Assembly (NCBI RefSeq): GCF_016545825.1
Contig: NC_052614.1
Location: 15,828,559 to 15,892,558, forward strand
Origin: Eucalyptus grandis
Taxonomy: Eukaryota; Streptophyta; Magnoliopsida; Myrtales; Myrtaceae
Direction: 5' to 3'
Length of the DNA: 64,000 nucleotides
A program made the position numbers and the translations under genes. This document shows positions 37,140-49,060 of the stretch, one piece after another (within the stretch, counting starts at the first letter, position 1; every line of letters begins with the position of its first letter). The notes below the pieces were generated by a model. It worked only from the letters and a program-made list of their open reading frames with translations. It searched no databases and was not told the origin of the DNA.

Positions 37140-38330
37140 AGATAGGACAATGCAAATCGTGGCTTGTTTGACTATCAGGCTAAAAGTTTCTGCGAAGTCA
37201 ACGCCCTCCTTTAGACGAAATCATATTGCAACAAGTCAAGCTTTCAATCAATCAAGTGAACCATCTACATAGAGATTTTCCTTGTACAATCATTTACATC
37301 CAATCACATTTATTGAGGGATGACAGTAAATAAGTTCCCATGTTTTGTTGATTGCTAGAGCATCCAAATCATTAAGCATAGCAGCGGTCCGAGAGGGTGT
37401 TTTAAGGCTCAATGGATAGTGCATGGCTCAACTGGGATAGATGATATTGCTATATTCGTCATACCATGAACGCGTAACCATGGAATGCACTGAGGATATC
37501 GAAGTTTCATATCAAGACCGAACTAAAGATTCACTCTCCGCTAGTTGTGGCACATGACTAGATAGATCAGCAGATGAAGCCTTTAAGGCTGGTTCTATTT
37601 CTGCAAACAAATGTGCATGTTCGCTTCGAGAGTCAAGATCCATTGGTGAACAACCATTTTGACAAAATTTTGGACTAAGTCAATGATCACTAGAAACTTT
37701 TGTTTGTGATGGACTTAAAAGTCAAATTCCATTACAACAGCTCCCTCTCAATCGTAGCAATAACCTGAGAAGAAAAGGCAAAAGTAAATAATGCTCATAA
37801 AAAACAACATGTCGAGATATATAAATATGACTAGCAAACTGATGAAAACAAGGATATCCTTTGTACCTTTCATTATACCCCAAAAATACACACGATAAAG
37901 AGCATTTGTCAAATCTGTTCATCGAGTAATTTTGTATATATGGATAACAATGAGAGCTGAACATTCAAAGTAATATGTAATTAGGGTCCTTCTTGAACAT
38001 GACTGAGTTTGGACTTCGCTTGCCTAGACCAATTGAAGGAAGTTGATTTATCAAATAATTCATTGTTGTAAATGTTTCCACCCAATAGTTGAGTGAAGGC
38101 AACGTGATTGCATTGATCTGAAGCTTATACATACCGAGGATTTTACAACTTAATCGACATGGAAATTAACAAGGTTTGGGTCTTGAATTTACCATGATTA
38201 ATGGAAAATGCCGAGTAAACAAGATTTCGACAAGATGTTGAATTTACCACAAATAAGCACAAATAAGAAAAGATATATTTTTTCAACAAGAGAAGATCAG
38301 TGTGCCCTTGTGTGGCTTTGATACCATAAA
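37140..38330 (-). pseudogene. Ty1/copia fragment: integrase end, reverse transcriptase start, primer-binding site
   Basis: Minus strand. A primer-binding-like TTTATGGTATCAAAGCCACA lies at 38330-38311. Integrase C-terminal phrases CSLSCVFLGYNERYKGYPC and HIYISRHVVFYE lie at about 37900-37780. Decayed reverse transcriptase phrases (a DLDALAINKTWELI-like stretch, NVIGCK, LYKENLYVDGS, EGVDFAETFS) lie at about 37380-37150. Gag, protease and most of integrase are missing between 38.3 and 38.0 kb, so it is internally deleted. Confidence 0.8.
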
Positions 38331-38521
38331 GAAAACAAATAATCGAGTCAATGAAGCACTTTTCATTGATATTGTTTTCTTTGTAATCACACACGCGCGA
38401 AGAAGAAAATACTTTAACATGGTTTAGTCGACCAAGGAGAAGACTCTTGGAAGGCTTCATCCACGATGGGAAATCCCCAATCCTGCATATCTCCTTGGGG
38501 GATTTCATTATCTTTAAATAA
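38331..38521. other. Probable copia LTR region, undetermined
   Basis: Lies upstream of the primer-binding site on the minus strand, where the 5' LTR should be. Boundaries not visible. Confidence 0.35.
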
Positions 38522-39416
38522 GGGTCCGTTAGTTTAGTAGAAAATAGGCCATTTCCGGAAAATATCTTCTCATAAGTCATTTTCCAGGAAAATGATAATA
38601 TTTTCTGATGTTCGGCTAAAACCTAAAAATGTTTTGGAAAATATTTTCCGGTGTTCGGTAAGGAAAATATTTTCTAAGACTTCACAACTTAAGCATGCAT
38701 CACTTACCGACCTATAAATCCATTAAATATGAACTTGCATTTAAATCCAAGCAAACTTACTTCATATCTTTGTTCCCTCATTGCCGTCAAACGCTCATCT
38801 ACTCTAAAAGTATTCGTATGGATTTTAAAAATAAGTAAAAGAGAAAATAAGCAAAACATGTACAGCCTTCATGAGAATCTTCAAGTTGAGTGGCATGTTC
38901 TCTCCCTACATCTTTTGTGTTCTAATAAATAAAAGAAAAAAGAAGCAAAGCATATAGAGCCTTTTGCTTGAGCAATGTACAAGCGCAAGATAGAATAAAC
39001 AAAGAAAAGGAAAAGCAAGAGTGCAGAGTGCAAGCTTGAGATCGACGAGCTCGAGATTCACCTAGCAACGGCCGATGACTAGCCAAGAAAAAAAGAAGAT
39101 GAGAAAAGAAAAAGAAAAAGAAAAAAGAAAAGAAAAGAAAAAGAAAATTAAAAATAATTCTAACAAAAAAAAAAAAAAAAAAAAAGAAAAAGAAATGGGA
39201 GGATGAAGTGAGGATTTGTAGAGGTGTGAAATAAAAAGATCAAGTGAGAAAAATATTTTTCACTTTTCAAAAGTGGAAAACATTTTCCCTTAATTTAGAA
39301 CACTATTTTCTTTCATGGAAAATATTTTATCCAAAAATTCATTTTCCATTAAACGAACGTCGGAAAATTCAGAAAACATTTTTCCGAAAATTATTTTCCA
39401 CGAAACGAATGGAGCC
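38522..39416. mobile_element. Foldback element with GGAAAATATTTTCC-type arms
   Basis: Left GGGTCCGTTAGTTTAGTAG pairs with right CACGAAACGAATGGAGCC; arms are full of GGAAAATATTTTCCG phrases in opposite orientation on the two sides. The right half has a long purine tract (39080-39200). Non-coding. Confidence 0.75.
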
Positions 39417-40577
39417 AAGATAGAATATATCTTTGGAATAACATGAATATCTACCAGAAAGGCAGATACAATTCTTATTTCCTGTTTATATGTATAAATC
39501 TCCTTCTAAATTTGGCCTCTGCTAACTAGCCACCCTTATCTTATCAATAGATATGTTGTATAGTAGAACTAGAGATAGCACTACCTCAATATGGTGGAAG
39601 TTAAAGGTCGAAGATAAAAATTTGATCTACATGAAAATTAAATAAAAAATCAAAAAAGATTTATAAATGATCAATTCGTAGATATTATGTTTGATATGTT
39701 ATCTTTAAGCTAATTTATAGAAGATTCGGCACTGCAACCATTTGGACTTTTTGCTTTTAATTTATTACATCAATATTTATGGTTTATTTCTCGCCCAAAT
39801 CATTCGGGTGTTGTTCGTGCTTCCACGTCAGTAATAGCACTCAGGTTTCTCTTGACTTAAATATTCGATCTGAGTGACTAAATGAGTATAAAATTCGATG
39901 ACTAACATCATTAACTGAGTATAACCAGTCGTACCAATTCTTAGTGGATCCTCATGCTAATTATAAACAAATATCAATGTCTACCACTTGTTAATCCCCT
40001 TTTTCACAGGCATGTTTTTTTTTTTTTTTTTTTTGGTCAGTTTTCACAGGCATGTTTAGTGTCAACAACTCGTGGAACTTTGGTGTGGTGGGAAAACAGA
40101 GGTGCAAATTGCAAATCAACATCAGCAAATATCAAGAGATCAGTTCAGCATCGAAACCTAACTTCGCCAACAGGCGTCTCTAGTCGTTCGCTATTTTATA
40201 ATTCTTGTGCGATATTTATCAAACGAAAATTGAAGGTAGATTAGACACTGCACACACAGATATTTGTCAGTTTTATTTGCGCAGGACACATGATGACCAT
40301 GCAACCAGAAAAACCATATGAATTATTCTTTTGAAAAAGAAAACAAGCCCTTAGGAAAAAGAAAAGGGTCTATCATTTGATCCACCTACCATGAGTTTCA
40401 CATTTTTATTTTAGTCGTCCCCCCCGCCCCCTTTTTCTTTCTTCATATATCAGTATACCTCACAATTCTAGGTTTTCCAGGTGATGATTGCTGAATAATT
40501 TATAGTGGTCTTTCCTAGAAGCTCTCCAATGTGATTGGCTTTAAATTCATATAGCTGCTAATCAGGAAAAATGGCCA

Positions 40578-40609
<32 letters not shown>

Positions 40610-43366
40610 GTCATTTTTTATACAATGACCACTTGTACATCTACATTTTTATGCAAGTACCATTTATAATCCTCTAAACAAAACCGCACATTGAAAATAT
40701 CAAATCGTCTCTCGTTGCAAACTTATTTTAGCATCTTGCTTAGGGTTATGGTGATTTGTTTATAGTTGGTTTCAAGTGTTCTGGGTGGGTGTGAGAATTT
40801 AGGATTTGAGAATGGATTTTTTTTTTTTTTGAAATGGCACTTTCGTGAATATCAGAATAAGAATAATTGATTGTGAAAGTGCAAAATAATCTATAAAGGT
40901 AAAACTCAGGTGTGTATTTGTTATTTTCAAAAGTAGAGATGTCTAATTGGTCATTGAATGAAAGGCAAAGTAAGTTTGTACATAACGCAATCAAATGTGT
41001 AGCTATAATGAATCTAATTTGAACTTAGATTAAAGTATTCAAGTCCATGTAGAGTAAAACGTTAATTGACAATGAAAAGGAAAATAAGTTTTGATCAAGT
41101 AAGTACGAGATATGGGAAAAATGAGGAAACAAATGTATTCTAAACAAGTTATTCAAGAAATACAATTCACATAATAACCATGTAAAAATAATAATTAAAA
41201 TAAATAGGAAGATACCACCCAAAAAAAAAAAATACTCCTATATTATGCCCACTATAACACAAATATCTTGAACATTTTTTTTGTCACTGAATACACTTGT
41301 AACGAATTTATCTCAAACTAATTTTTAAGCACCAAAAATCCTCAACTGATAAATCTGTGACAAGTTTATTTTTCATTAGTTTCTGTTAAATCTTAACGTT
41401 AAATTGCTGAGTTAGACGATACGTGGCAGTTGATAGAGTTTTACCTTTCATTTGTTGTAAGTATATTAAATTGTCGTTTTTAGTGAAATTAATCTAATTT
41501 AATATAAACTAACGTAGGATAAATTTATCACAAATGTACTAATTTTAAGTTTTTAATAATGAAAAAAAAAATAGTTTGAGATAAATTTATTACATATGTA
41601 TCACTTTGAGATTTTTTATAGTTAAAAAATTAGTTTAGAGTAAATTTGTCATAGGGTTTTTTGTGATTAAAAAATTATTTTAAAGTATTTTGTCACAAAT
41701 GTATTAATGTGGAATTTTTTGTGGTATTAATTTTTTTTTTTTATAAGTCTATGGCACTTTCAAGTTCATGCATCACCATGATCGCCTCTTTGACGGAATA
41801 ACCTGGAACTCAGACTGCGAATGTAAGAATTCACGCGACCAAGGAAGAAATCTACAAGGGAAAGAAGAGTCCCATTAGAAAATCCTTGGAGCAAAAAGCA
41901 ATAGCCTATCACATTATTATATCCCTTTCCCCTACCTAGATTCTACCTTTTCTCTAATCACGGGAACCGCTCATGCCTGGGAGACACCTAATCACTAAAC
42001 TTCACGGGGTAGACATAAATGAAAATCTAGATAAATGACCAAAATGTTTGCACTTGATTATATAAGAACTGAGCTTAAATGGCGTGATTAGTTAAGTCAC
42101 GAATATGCTTGTTCCTCAAAGTACCCTAAGTTTATTGATGAAGGTTTTGCCGTGCTTATCATCAATGGAAAAAAAAAATCATTTTTGTCGCTCGCATGCG
42201 ATGCGGTGGATGACGCTGCATGTGTAATGATGAGAGAGGAGTCTAAAATAGGGATCCGGTAGTGGTGGGTTGTTCCGCTAATATCCCTTGAGACTGGCTA
42301 ATTATGATCGTACTCCTGGGTTATTAAAAAAAGAAGAGAAAATAATGAAAGATTTTTTGTCATTAGCATTTAAATAAGTGGTCAAGGAATGGAGGATTGA
42401 AGACGCGGTGCTAGAGAGAAAGTTGAGGATTAGGTTGTGATATCGACGGGGGACTCGTGATTTCCAAGGAGGAAGGAGATCACGTGTTCAGAGCGAGCGA
42501 TAAAGCAAGTGGCCACCACTCGTCCCCACTGAGTCTCAGTCAAATCATCTTTTTTCTAATCATATGTGGAGCAAACGTTAGTTGGTTTAACTCTTTTTTT
42601 TTTAATACTAGATAACTTCGTACGGCCAATAGCCAACGAGTAAACCTCGAAGTGACATTAGCAAACAACCCACCATTCCGACGTCACACTTAAAACACCA
42701 AGTGCCTCCACTAGATTTCAAATCATTTATCTTTGGGCAAGGATCAACGGAGCTCTTATCCAGCATAGCCACCACGGCCATTAATTAGTTCAACTTTTTG
42801 ATCCCCCGTCATTGGTAAATTACCATTAGACACAATGTCGCTCTTCTCTATTGATTAGTTTCGCCGTAACGAAGGATTTATCAGGAAACAAGTGATCCTG
42901 GAATTTGGGTTTTCTTCATCATACCCACCACACTTGCGATTTGTGCGTGACCACGTTCGTTGGCAGGCCACTGAAAATAGGTTTGAGCCTCTTGGGTGCT
43001 TGCACTTACTCCTATCTTAATTAATGGAGGGAATTAAGGACAATTATATTAATTTCTCTTCGTGATGATTAATCATTGAGATCTTGGAATTTCCCGAAGG
43101 AGTTCCGGACAGAATTGGCCTGTTATATTTCGCAATATACCTTCGCCATTCTATTGTTCAGTTGAGGAGTTCACGAAATGGGTCGAATCCAAAGTTTGTC
43201 ATAATTCGAGAAGGTAATTATGGAGCCACTTCAATACTTCAACACGCAGCATATTAAGCAAAGTCAAAGCTACTTCATGTCATTTTCAAAATCACACATG
43301 GTTCATAACCACCAATGTTAAATGGAAATCTAAGTGCTAAATGAAGTTGGAATTCGATGTTAAAAT
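39417..43366. other. Duplicated backbone of copy II, no gene seen
   Basis: Aligns in patches with 15950-20930 and 28311-28440. A local repeat of TTTTCACAGGCATGTTT at about 40003 and 40040 flanks a T tract. 41245-41745 is an AT-rich dispersed repeat with TTTTTTGTGGTATTAAT-like phrases. Confidence 0.6.
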
Positions 43367-43792
43367 TGTTGAGGTTATCCCATATCGATTATGAAATGAG
43401 CTAGTAGTCAATTTATAAGTGTGAAGAAAAGTCTCACCATTTAAGTTAATTTTGGGATGAAAGAGGTCCAAGACCACTCGACGTTATTATCAAAGCTCAT
43501 GTCACCAATAAGTCTAGACCCAACAATCATATTAGAAATGCAAGTTTGGACCCAGCAATCACAGTGGAAATACAAGTTATGGCTCTTGTGATCAAGGGCC
43601 ATAGGTATAAGAGGAAAATTGTTGGTGCCATCTCACATTGATAGGGGAATGAATGGCTCTTATGATTAAGGGCCAGATGTATAAGAGGGAAATTGTCGGT
43701 GCCATCTCACATTGATTTGGGAATGAATTAGTGGTCAGTTTACAAATGTAAAAGAAACTTTTAAAGTGAGAGATGCGCAAGAACACTCAACA
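43367..43792 (+). mobile_element. Second TRIM-like element, different family
   Basis: Perfect 5-bp target-site duplication AAAAT (43362-43366 and 43793-43797). LTRs at 43367-43483 (TGTTGAGG ... CTCGACG) and about 43694-43792 (TGTCGGTG ... CTCAACA) share ATGAATTAGTGGTCAGTTTA-like sequence. TTATCAAAGCTC (43487-43498) after the first LTR resembles an initiator-Met primer site. A 74-bp tandem duplication (43579 and 43653) precedes the second LTR. The empty site is visible in copy I at about 28436-28450. Confidence 0.78.
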
Positions 43793-46700
43793 AAAATTTA
43801 TCTTCCAAAACTAGGGGAATAAACAGCTAACTGAAAAGGAAAACCCCTAGGAGTTTGGGTGGTCCCCGAATTGATTTCATGGGTCCAACATCTTTGAAAA
43901 TGTGTTTGCCTCTAGTTTTGTCTTCCACTCGGGGGTCCACATCGTACTAATTGTCTTGCATGTGAGGCTTTGATTTGCGAGAGTAAAGGTCTTGGACCAT
44001 TGGATCGACTGAACATTTGTCCTTGTGAAAGACAAGTTCGTGAATTTTCCTTTGATGCCCTAGACATAGAGAGAAAAGGCAATAGGGAAAAGAAAAGCTC
44101 TTGCTTGTAAGCACACGGACCACAAACTAGCATAAGAAACAACTGAGATTCCATTCATCCCACATGCCCATGATACATCTTAGATTTCTACAGAATGCAT
44201 GCGCTCCATGATGCTTTCGTTCGAGAGAAAACCGGTGCCTAGTGTTATTTTTAGAGGGAGATTTGATGACTACGTTCTTGTGATTGCTGTTTCAAAAAGA
44301 GAATCGTTTGACCTTTTTTTCATGTCTAAATGTTGGTCCAAAGTATATACCTTAAGTAAGTGGGAAAACCCTTCGTTGTCAACATCTGGAACCATCAAGA
44401 GACGGGTCAGTTATGATATGATAGTAAACACATCCTTCAATAGTTCCTCACCCATCTCTTGCATGTAATTTGAATTTTACACGAGAAACATCATATGCAA
44501 GTGTCATCACATTCAATATTCAATAGGCCACTAACCCGGGACGAATGAGTGTTCAAACTTGAATTTATTTAAAAAGCTCCAATTTTTTTTAAAATAAAGA
44601 AGCCAATAAATGGTAGGAGTGAGCAATTGTTCCGATTCAACATAGCCGAACTAGCCTCGTTCGGCCAATTCAAGGCTTGCCCTTAGGTGAAGTGGTTCGG
44701 TTCCCAGTTTAACAAAACCTATAATAGACCCAAGACTGGTTCAATTCCTAATTCCAATCCTTTCCTGTGTTCAAGTAGTCCCATTTCCGAGTTAAATCAA
44801 TTCTAAACCAATTTTGAAGTCTCAAAAATTGAACCATACTCTTCAAAATGAAGAAACAATAACAAAACCACTTGACCTCTTGATGATTTTTGTAGTGAAC
44901 TAGTGCAGCTTTTATGGTTTGTTATTAAAATTTGCGTTTTTACCAAAACATAAAATTGACTAGCTGTGAGTAGAACCATGAACCCGAACTAGTTGATTCG
45001 GAGACACGATTCCTAAGCCGACCAATTTGGTTCCCGGTTCCCCGATTCACAAGATTAGTTCTTAGTTATAAGTCAAGAATGGTCTCATTTTAGAATGATC
45101 GCCCATTATAAATGTATTTAAAGATTATTTGCTTCCAAGGCTCAAAACAAAGCGAGGGCCTCAAATCTATGTCAAGATTTTTATTAGGTCCTCTAGAATG
45201 CCCAAGCAACGATGGTCCAGAGACCATGTGCAGTCGCCCATTGCCGAGGTCCACTTTCTCTTTAGGGTAGGATCCCCAGCTATGTTAGGAGAATTGCTCC
45301 CTTGCACTAGGAAATATAGCCAGATCCCCAGTTGTGGGAAGAGGGAAAAGACTAAGATAGTCAACTTCTTTCTTTCTAACCTACGCGTGCCCTTGGAGTG
45401 ACAAGAAAAGGAGGCCATCGATGCTATGATAACCAACATCAAGGCCGGAATCCCAAGGTTGAGAATTGCCGAGCAGTTGCCCACTTCCACCTGGCGGTAA
45501 AACCTCGTCTTAGGACGAATATAAAACAAGTCTGCAAGAGTTTTGGAAAAACAGTCTGTTCCCTTAACCCTTTTTTTCTTTTTCTTTTTTGGTCAGTTTG
45601 GAAATGTCTTACGTGGAAAGTTCATAAGAAGATTTCGATGAAAAATAGCATCCCCACTTAGTCAAGAGTTTAGTGAAGTTGCCTAGCAACCTCCTCACAT
45701 CTAGCTTTTTTGGGTCTTTCAGCCCCATGTGGTATGCCGACTGAGGTGACCAGACTTTTTCACATCAGAAAAGTGAAAACAAGGACAAAAGCATAGCAAA
45801 CCTCTCAATGTCAAGCAAATTTACTTTTTTATGTGCAGGGGAGAGACCAAATCAAGATTCCCCCCCAACCGCTAGCACGAGACCGACAAAGGGGTTCCTT
45901 AACATAGGTCCTATCTAATAACGTGCCAACATAATTATAGTGAACCAAAGACCACCACAATAATCGCACATCTCTTAAAAATAAGAGGGCTCTAGTTATA
46001 GGGTTTATACTGTTCATGGGAAGGTAGGGCTCCACTAATTTCTTGGAATGAAGGCGGCCTTAAGATTAGCCACGATGGTCGCCATGTCTGCCTAGCGTTT
46101 CCCTCTTGTTGGATGCTGTCGGGTCCATCCATGTGCTGCAAAACCAGCGAGGGCAATAGAAATGAACTTGGGGGCAATCATTCCGGTAGTTGTAAATAGG
46201 CATTTGCTCAGTTTTGGTGCGTGTTTTCTCGTGGCTCAAATGCCTCAAAAGATGGGTGTCAAAGCGAGAAAACTAGAAGCAACTTTACCCTCGAGAATCA
46301 TGCATTGTATATGGAAGACCATACATATGGAGGGAAGGAATACAAGTCCAATGTAGATAGGGATCAGAACAATCAATCCCTATCTTTACATACATAAAAT
46401 AAGAGCAGCACACTATCGTTGACAAGTACTGAGTGCGCCTGATCCAGAAATCGATCACCCCGACTACTTGTGGATGAGAATTCACGAGTTATATCACATT
46501 TTTGTCGTCATTGCGATTTTTGAAGTAACCGAGTTCAACAGGACCGCCATGGTCCAAGAATTGGCAGACTGATGCATGAATGTAATCAAATACAATGTTT
46601 TTTTTTTTTTTTTTTGTGCATACATTGCAGCTTAACCTTTCTATTCCTTATGTAGTGGACAAATGCATGCGGCTAAGAATAGGGACCATTGGCGATCTAA

Positions 46701-47465
46701 GATCATGTGAATAATCGCGATCCGGAAGCGTGGAGAATCCATGCATCCTAGAAAGATTAGATCACATCCTTTCCACACCCGAGAGTCATGGGGGTCTTGG
46801 GTCCACGAATTATTGAGTCCCCCCCGAGGAACACATTTGACAATTTGAGGTGAAAGAAACGATGGGCATGTCGATTGTCGTTGGCCTAGGGAGGTCAATC
46901 TGGACCGATGAGTGCATGTGGATAGTGCGGACACAGTCACCAATCGGGCCGGCGTGGACCAGACATTGACCCCGTGCCAAAGTGACAGCAACCAACCGTC
47001 GTGGGTGTTAATAGGCTGGCATCCAATTCAGGTTCGTCGATCGAAGCAACGAAAACAGAGTGGAAATTTGCGCAATTTTTCTCCAAACCATCCAAAAGCT
47101 GAGAAGGTGCATCTCTGTGCATCGCTTTCGACTTAAGCCCATTTTGGATATATACACTAGAGAGACATTAAATGAAGGTTGTCACTTTACTACGGACAAA
47201 ATCGGCGGGCATTTCATATTTATTTAGTCAAATGTTGGATTGAAACGTGAGAAACCCATTAAATCAAAAGGCCCAAAAGAAACAGCAAGCCCAAATCTTT
47301 CCTGAAAACAAGATTTCCTCCCTCCCTCTCCCTAACCGATAAAAGGTATATGGAATGATTATCACACGTCACGTCATCAGCTGAAAGCAAGAGGGCTAAC
47401 ACGAGTGTGCCGGGTCTGCAGATGGTGGGAGGCGCGACTGAAGTGGAATGAAGGACAGGAAGAGC
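43793..47465. other. Duplicated backbone of copy II and unit junction, no gene recognised
   Basis: 43800-47060 aligns with 28450-34010. 47150-47465 has no match I can see. The minus-strand frames near 32560-32757 and 46285-46485 share a short ending (CYGLPFVLHDFRG/MYGLPYTMHDSRG) but neither upstream sequence supports a gene. Confidence 0.55.
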
Positions 47466-47499
47466 GCTCGCCCCATGTCTCGTGCTTTCCAGTCGAGAT

Positions 47500-48094
47500 T
47501 ATTAAGATGCATGCGTACATGAGATATTAAAAAAATCCCACATCAAAAAATTATTCTGATGTAAAATGATTAATATATCTTAATTTACTCATAATTCATT
47601 TACTTAAGTTTTTTAAATGAAGGTGGATCCAATGAGATACGTTTATGGTCTCGAACTTAGCTCCTTCTTCGCAATCTTCCCGAAAGAATGTATCAAACTT
47701 TTGTCGACAAATGATATTAGAGCCTTTAGTTGCAATTTCAGAGCAAGTGAGCATTGTGGCTTAGCAACACAAGCCCGCGGGAAGTTGATGCAGTATCAAA
47801 GCCTATGGTTGCAATTTTCAAGCAAGTGAGCGTTGTGACACAGCAATGCAAGCCCACGGGAAGTTGACCTAACTTGAGCTCACACGTGAAAGGAAAATTA
47901 TTATGATATACGAGTGAGTGAATTATTTTAAAGAAAGTCACATGGAAGAATTGATGCAGTATAAAGTAGTAGGCACATAACTCATTAACTTAAACTTGAT
48001 TAAAGTAGTTGATTTATAACTTATTAACTTAAGTTTGACAATCTCCTCAAGAAAAAAAGGTATCGGATCAGATTTCTACTACCCACTCCCAATA
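47500..48094 (+). mobile_element. TRIM relic in tandem unit 1
   Basis: Same family as 7106-7690. LTRs at about 47500-47709 and 47898-48094, primer-like TGATATTAGAGCC at 47712-47724, purine tract at about 47886-47897. The interior carries two copies of a phrase of about 70 bp (GCAAGTGAGCATTGTGGC / GCAAGTGAGCGTTGTGAC). Termini have drifted from TG...CA to TATTAAG...CCCAATA. Confidence 0.75.
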
Positions 48095-48829
48095 AGGATC
48101 GAGATATCGATATCTAAATTGATTTTCATGTATCCTTCTTTGAAAGCACTTCAAAGAGAGCCCAGACGAAATCACGAGAGCTATCATTTCTCAGCTTGTT
48201 TAATCTCTTAAACTGGGCCCAATAGCTGCCCGGTCCACTACATACCATTTGTGAAGCTTGGCCCATCTATGGCCCAAGAATGGTCTTGGGCCATCTAATA
48301 AAACCTCTCTTTTGTTCTTCTTTTGCATGTTTGAAGAACAGCCCAAGGCCCAAAAGTAAAGTAGGGGAGGGAAAAGCTTTACTGAGAATAATCCTCTATC
48401 CAAGTAAATATGAACATCACCCATATTTATATTTACCTAAATACCCATTACCAGTCAATCAAAGCCGATTGGAGAATTGATTAGAGAAAGATTCCTTCAC
48501 CAGAAATGGAGGGGAGAGCCGACTAACGCCACAAGCAAAACACTTGCTAGCTATGCGTCTAACCCTTTTAACTTTGTCGCTTTTTTTATGCTGAAAAAAT
48601 GAATTATATCCATAAATGAATTGAACAAGCACGCAATGTACTTGCAACGCACGCATCAAATTCAGTCCCCAATATCGTTTCCTTCCCTCGGGATCCCGTG
48701 GGGCCCGCTCGAACACGTTCGAGCATGTTTTAATTTTTAAGAAATTCTTCGCGAAATAACCTCGTAAGACGTTGGGAAATTCCCAATTTTATTGTTATTG
48801 TTATTTTTTGGGTCGTGAAAATATTGCCG

Positions 48830-49060
48830 TAGGAGGCAAGAAAATGCGGATGTACCAAAAGGCATATTCCTTCAAAAGGGAAAGCTCGCTGAAAGTATTC
48901 CCGACGCGTCGAGAGCTGATTAGAGTACAAAATAGGAGTCCTCTACGTGGCCACGGCCCTCCTTCGCAGGAAATCCTCACGTGCGTGTCGTATGCGCTCC
49001 GTCTACGTCGCGAATTCATCGACGAATCCCCGCCACAAAAGGGACAAAGCGGCCGCCTGG
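48830..49060. promoter_or_regulatory. Conserved ACGT-core block, copy 1
   Basis: Three ACGT elements in 67 bp: TACGTGGC (48944-48951), CACGTG (48978-48983) and TACGTCG (49004-49010). ACGTGGC is the core of abscisic-acid-type elements bound by bZIP factors. All three elements recur in copies 2 and 3 although surrounding sequence varies. Function as an enhancer is inference. Confidence 0.4.

Larger units (their letters stand above)
34200..47150 (+). repeat. Segmental tandem duplication, copy II
   Basis: Partner of copy I, same orientation, about 13 kb. It has its own insertions: the GC foldback at 34469, the GGTTCGG repeat at 35847, a minus-strand copia fragment and foldback between 36.97 and 39.8 kb, and a TRIM at 43367. 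It lacks the 7.4 kb inserted in copy I. Confidence 0.8.

Noticed and set aside
48801..49019. Minus-strand ORF beginning MNSRRRRSAYDTHVRISCEG, also seen in unit 3
   Set aside because: Unit 2 has an in-frame stop after the same stretch and the frame diverges between units 1 and 3, so the similarity is DNA-level duplication.
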